From assembly GCA_022561355.1 (NCBI GenBank), contig JADFRJ010000124.1, positions 1 to 7,030 of the forward strand: 7,030 nt of DNA. Reading direction: 5' to 3'. Every line of letters starts with the position of its first letter. The stretch's first letter is position 1. The notes under the pieces were generated by a model, which saw nothing but the letters and a program-made list of their open reading frames with translations, searched no databases and was not told where the DNA came from. This document shows, piece after piece, positions 4,730-7,030 of this stretch. The translations under genes were made by a program, and so were the position numbers. Source of the DNA: Chloroflexota bacterium (GTDB taxonomy: Bacteria; Chloroflexota; Dehalococcoidia; DSTF01; RBG-16-68-14).

Positions 4730-6061
4730 CTACTTGCCAACCGCCCATACCCGCACCGCGTCCGAGACGCCCTTCAGGTCGCGCTCGCCTTTGTCCTCGA
4801 ACAACACGCCCGCCGACGTCCGCGCCAGCTCGCGCACGGTGCCCGACACGAGCGTCTCGCCTGGTTCCGATGCGTCCGAGATCCGTGCCGCGACGTTCAC
4901 CGCGCCGCCGAACACGTTACCGTCCTCACGGATCACATCGCCGGCATGGATGCCGACGTGTAGGGGCAGCCCTACGTCGCTGCCCACGACGTGGCACGCC
5001 TGCGCGCACGCGATCGCATCACGAGCCGCGCCGAACGTCGCCAGTACGCCATCGCCCAGCAGCTTTCCCTCGATCGCCGTGCCGCCCGCGTCGTTGATCG
5101 CGTCGCGTAGCGCGATGTCGAGCGCGCGCGCCTTCTCGCGAAACGCCGCGTCGCCCAGCTCCTCCGTCAGCCCCGTGGAGTTCGCGATGTCCGCGAAGAG
5201 GATGACCGTTAAGCGCGACGAGGTGTCCATGGCCGCCGCGTCCGCAGGGCTCGCGTCATATAGGAACTCCCGCATCAACTCCGTGACCGTCCTCGGAGTC
5301 GCTTTTGGATTCAGACCTGCGGCTTCCTTCTTGATGAGCTGAGCCCTGGGTATCCGAGCGGCGACAGCGCTGATGGACGCTACGCTCCTGGCACCCTGGC
5401 TGCGGTCGGCAAGGACAAGAGTGGGGGCCTGCACGTTCGGCATGTACGAGCTGATATCGTAGCTCGAAACCAATGTCAGGTACTTGGCCGCGATTTCCGC
5501 CGAGACTCCCTGTTCGAGCCCATCCTTTAGCGTCCGCCGGTGCTCCGCGCTCCCGTAGGGATGATAGAGGTCGGCGAGCGACCTTCTCGCCAACGGCCAG
5601 TTCGAGCCGACCAGCTCAATCAGGCTGCGGATCGTCTCGGGCGGCCATGAGTCGTCACCTCGCGTCATTGGCATCTGCAACGCCAGCCGTGCAACCCGCT
5701 TTGGGTATTGAGCAGCGTAGGCGATGCAGACTGCGGTACCGTCCAACCAGCCGGCGAGATGGCAACGATCCAATCCCGCATGGTCTATGATTGCCGCTAG
5801 GTCTCCGACCTGAGCCTCCAAAGAAACGTCTTCCACGTTTCGCTGGGAGGCGCCGATGCCACGGCGGTCGTAAGAGTACAAGCATCCTCCAGGAGCCAGG
5901 CCTTCCGTGATTTCGCGAAAGCCTAGGTCGTCCCAATTCAGCTCCTCGGTCACGATCCAGGAGCTGACGCGCACGACCGGCAGTGCGTCTCCGTCACAGT
6001 ATGCAGCGTAGGCGAGCTGCGTGCCGTCGGCGCTGGTGCAGAAGCGGATTTGCTGCTCCAT
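4730..6061 (-). CDS. Alpha/beta-hydrolase-like sensor fused to class III adenylate/guanylate cyclase
   Basis: A 443-aa, apparently soluble protein in two halves. Residues 5-268 have the alpha/beta-hydrolase fold pattern, with SYDRRGIGAS (63-72) and an elbow G104-W-L-D-G108 before VCIAYAAQYPKRV. The nucleophile position is Leu106, not Ser (codon TTG). The usual acid and histidine positions, near Q222 and A247-L250, also look changed, so hydrolysis is unlikely. Residues 283-441 are a class III nucleotide cyclase catalytic domain. Metal-binding aspartates are D291 in FADIANST and D337 in KLLGDG. K333 and D380 are likely purine-recognition residues, and N389 with R393 in VNVAARI are the transition-state residues. 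It therefore probably makes cAMP in response to a ligand bound by the N-terminal half. Such fusions are known in Chloroflexota and actinobacteria. The ATG has only a weak Shine-Dalgarno (AAGG). Repeats on both sides suggest insertion between icd and mdh. Confidence 0.92.
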   Translation of the reverse strand: MEQQIRFCTSADGTQLAYAAYCDGDALPVVRVSSWIVTEELNWDDLGFREITEGLAPGGCLYSYDRRGIGASQRNVEDVSLEAQVGDLAAIIDHAGLDRCHLAGWLDGTAVCIAYAAQYPKRVARLALQMPMTRGDDSWPPETIRSLIELVGSNWPLARRSLADLYHPYGSAEHRRTLKDGLEQGVSAEIAAKYLTLVSSYDISSYMPNVQAPTLVLADRSQGARSVASISAVAARIPRAQLIKKEAAGLNPKATPRTVTELMREFLYDASPADAAAMDTSSRLTVILFADIANSTGLTEELGDAAFREKARALDIALRDAINDAGGTAIEGKLLGDGVLATFGAARDAIACAQACHVVGSDVGLPLHVGIHAGDVIREDGNVFGGAVNVAARISDASEPGETLVSGTVRELARTSAGVLFEDKGERDLKGVSDAVRVWAVGK

Positions 6062-6074
6062 CGCGGCCTTAGCT
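6062..6074 (-). repeat. 13-bp inverted repeat flanking the cyclase gene, right arm, containing its ribosome binding site
   Basis: On the minus strand it reads AGCTAAGGCCGCG and abuts the ATG directly. AAGG within it, five bases from the ATG, is the only Shine-Dalgarno candidate. It is perfectly complementary to the sequence just after the stop codon (4715-4727). Confidence 0.9.
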
Positions 6075-6085
6075 TAGCGGATGTA

Positions 6086-6109
6086 GGATGCGCAGCGCAG
6101 TCAGCATCC
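6086..6109. repeat. Inverted repeat upstream of the cyclase gene
   Basis: GGATGC (6086-6091) and GCATCC (6104-6109) form a six-base-pair stem with a 12-base loop that is itself GC-rich (GCAGCGCAG). It lies 25-48 bp upstream of the cyclase start and next to the 34-bp element. It may be part of another dispersed palindromic element, or an operator. Confidence 0.6.
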
Positions 6110-6114
6110 ACACG

Positions 6115-6148
6115 TCATTCCGAGCGGAGCGAGGAATCTGATCCCTCG
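6115..6148. repeat. Dispersed 34-bp intergenic element, copy B
   Basis: Same orientation as copy A (4623-4656), with 33 of 34 identical bases and G at 6127. It lies between icd and the cyclase gene, so the two copies bracket the cyclase gene as direct repeats about 1.5 kb apart. Confidence 0.93.
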
Positions 6149-6174
6149 AGAGCACACTCGTCGCCAACCTGTAG

Positions 6175-6235
6175 CTCCCCTCGTCCTCGGGGAGAGAGCC
6201 TGCCCGCAGGGGGCCGGGGGTGAGGGCGAGCCTGC
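6175..6235 (-). terminator. GC-rich stem-loop region after isocitrate dehydrogenase
   Basis: Downstream of the isocitrate dehydrogenase stop (6236-6238) come CCTGC (6199-6203) with GCAGG (6206-6210), then CTCCCC (6175-6180) with GGGGAG (6189-6194) around an eight-base loop. GAGCCTGCC occurs twice, at 6196-6204 and 6228-6236. The CTCCCC...GGGGAG...CCGGGGGTGAGGG pattern resembles widespread bacterial intergenic repeats. There is no T-run, so it is at best a weak or factor-assisted terminator. Confidence 0.45.
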
Positions 6236-7030
6236 CTACGCCCGCAGCTTCGCGATGATCGCGTCCGCGACCTGCGAGGTGCCGGCCGCGCTCGGGTCCT
6301 CACGGTCCGCCTTCAGGTCGTACGTGACCGACGTGCCTTCGCGGATCACGTCCGCGATCGCCTGTTCCAGGCGATCGCCGGCCTCCGTCTCGCCGATGTG
6401 CCGCAGCATGAGCATGCCGGACAACATCATCGCCATCGGGTTCACCTTGTTCATGCCCTTGTACTTCGGCGCGCTGCCGTGCGTCGGCTCGAAGAGCGCC
6501 ATGTCGTCGCCGATGTTGGCGCCGGGCGCCACGCCCAACCCGCCGACGAGCCCCGCGCAGAGGTCGGAGATGATATCGCCGTAGAGATTGGGCAGCACCA
6601 GCACGTCGAATTGCTCTGGCCGCTGCACGAGCTGCATGCAGAGGTTGTCCACGATCGTGTCCCAGAACTCGATCTCCGGGTACTCCTTCGCGACCTCGCG
6701 AGCGACCTCCAGGAACAGCCCGTCCGAGAACTTGAGGATGTTCGCCTTGTGGATCGCCGTGACCGACTTGCGGCCGTTCGCCTTGGCGTATTCGAACGCG
6801 TACTTCACGATCCGGCGCGAGCCCATCTCCGAGATCGGCTTCAGCGAGACGCCCGCGTCCTCGCGCAGGCGGCCCTGCCCGCTCGCCTCGGTCAGGTCCG
6901 AGAGCTTCGCAGCCCAATCCGAGCCCTTCTCGAACTCGACGCCCACGTAGAGGTCTTCCGTGTTCTCGCGCACAATGACGATGTCGACGGCGTCGTAGCG
7001 CGTGCGCACGCCGGGGTAGGTCTTGCACGG
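6236..7030 (-). CDS. icd: Isocitrate dehydrogenase, C-terminal 264 residues (start off the right edge)
   Basis: It oxidatively decarboxylates isocitrate to 2-oxoglutarate. The frame runs open to the last base, reading P-C-K-T-Y-P-G-V-R-T-R-Y before the possible internal GTG at 7007-7009. That GTG is not the start: the segment is conserved family sequence, and roughly the first 90-100 residues are missing. In visible numbering: RENTEDLYVG (21-30) holds the substrate Arg21 and catalytic Tyr28; HKANILK (94-100) holds catalytic Lys95; D128, D152 and D156 (in NLYGDIISD, 148-156) bind the metal; PTHGSAPKY (182-190) is the cofactor loop. Lys189-Tyr190 correspond to the NADP-selecting pair of E. coli Icd (K344/Y345). 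The later Tyr is kept (Y237), but the position of Arg395 is Ala241, so NADP use is likely but not certain. It is distinguished from 3-isopropylmalate dehydrogenase by NTEDLYVG and the KY pair. Confidence 0.93.
   Translation of the reverse strand, partial: PCKTYPGVRTRYDAVDIVIVRENTEDLYVGVEFEKGSDWAAKLSDLTEASGQGRLREDAGVSLKPISEMGSRRIVKYAFEYAKANGRKSVTAIHKANILKFSDGLFLEVAREVAKEYPEIEFWDTIVDNLCMQLVQRPEQFDVLVLPNLYGDIISDLCAGLVGGLGVAPGANIGDDMALFEPTHGSAPKYKGMNKVNPMAMMLSGMLMLRHIGETEAGDRLEQAIADVIREGTSVTYDLKADREDPSAAGTSQVADAIIAKLRA

Noticed and set aside
4099..5342. Plus-strand open frames across mdh, the spacer and the cyclase
   Set aside because: They cross an intergenic repeat region and are antisense to two well-supported genes; composition is that of frame shadows.
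4623..6148. Insertion sequence or transposon carrying the cyclase
   Set aside because: No transposase or target-site duplication was found. The flanking repeats are reported as a possible cassette only.
7007..7009. GTG as the start of isocitrate dehydrogenase
   Set aside because: The upstream in-frame residues PCKTYPG are conserved family sequence, so the gene simply continues beyond the window.

Overview
The window is high-GC bacterial chromosome. It looks like a Chloroflexota (Dehalococcoidia-like) genome or metagenomic bin. That guess rests on the class III cyclase fused to an alpha/beta-hydrolase-like domain, the dockerin-like tail of the form D-x-(D/N)-x-D-G...LQ..AGLL, and a dispersed tricarboxylic acid (TCA) cycle gene set. 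No rRNA or marker gene is present, so the taxonomy is inference.

Layout, right to left along the minus strand, which carries all genes but one. The 3' part of an isocitrate dehydrogenase gene runs off the right edge (6236-7030). A 174-bp repeat-rich spacer follows. Next comes a 443-aa protein with a hydrolase-like N-terminus and an adenylate/guanylate cyclase C-terminus (4730-6061), then a second repeat-rich spacer of 170 bp. Malate dehydrogenase (3618-4559) and a class I SAM-dependent methyltransferase (2757-3557) follow. On the plus strand, tail to tail with the methyltransferase, lies a secreted seven-repeat RCC1-type propeller with a dockerin-like C-terminus (1369-2760). It is divergent from the fumarase alpha-subunit gene (337-1206, minus). 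A 98-bp spacer filled with a heptanucleotide repeat separates fumarase from a partial gene for a Cys-Cys-containing protein that leaves the left edge (1-238).

Three proteins act in one stretch of the TCA cycle: isocitrate to 2-oxoglutarate, and fumarate to malate to oxaloacetate. The loose spacing and the interposed unrelated genes suggest a former TCA cluster opened by insertions. The best candidate insertion is the cyclase gene. Its coding region is framed almost to the base by a perfect 13-bp inverted repeat, and further out by two direct copies (33/34 identical) of a palindromic intergenic repeat. The hydrolase-like half of the cyclase lacks the nucleophile serine and probably the rest of the triad, so it is more likely a ligand sensor than an enzyme.

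Other points of note are overlapping back-to-back promoters between fumarase and the RCC1 gene, an invariant C-x9-C-W-G pair in each of the seven propeller repeats, an altered catalytic-histidine loop in malate dehydrogenase, and no fumarase beta-subunit gene directly after the alpha gene. I see no tRNA, rRNA, CRISPR array, transposase or phage gene.
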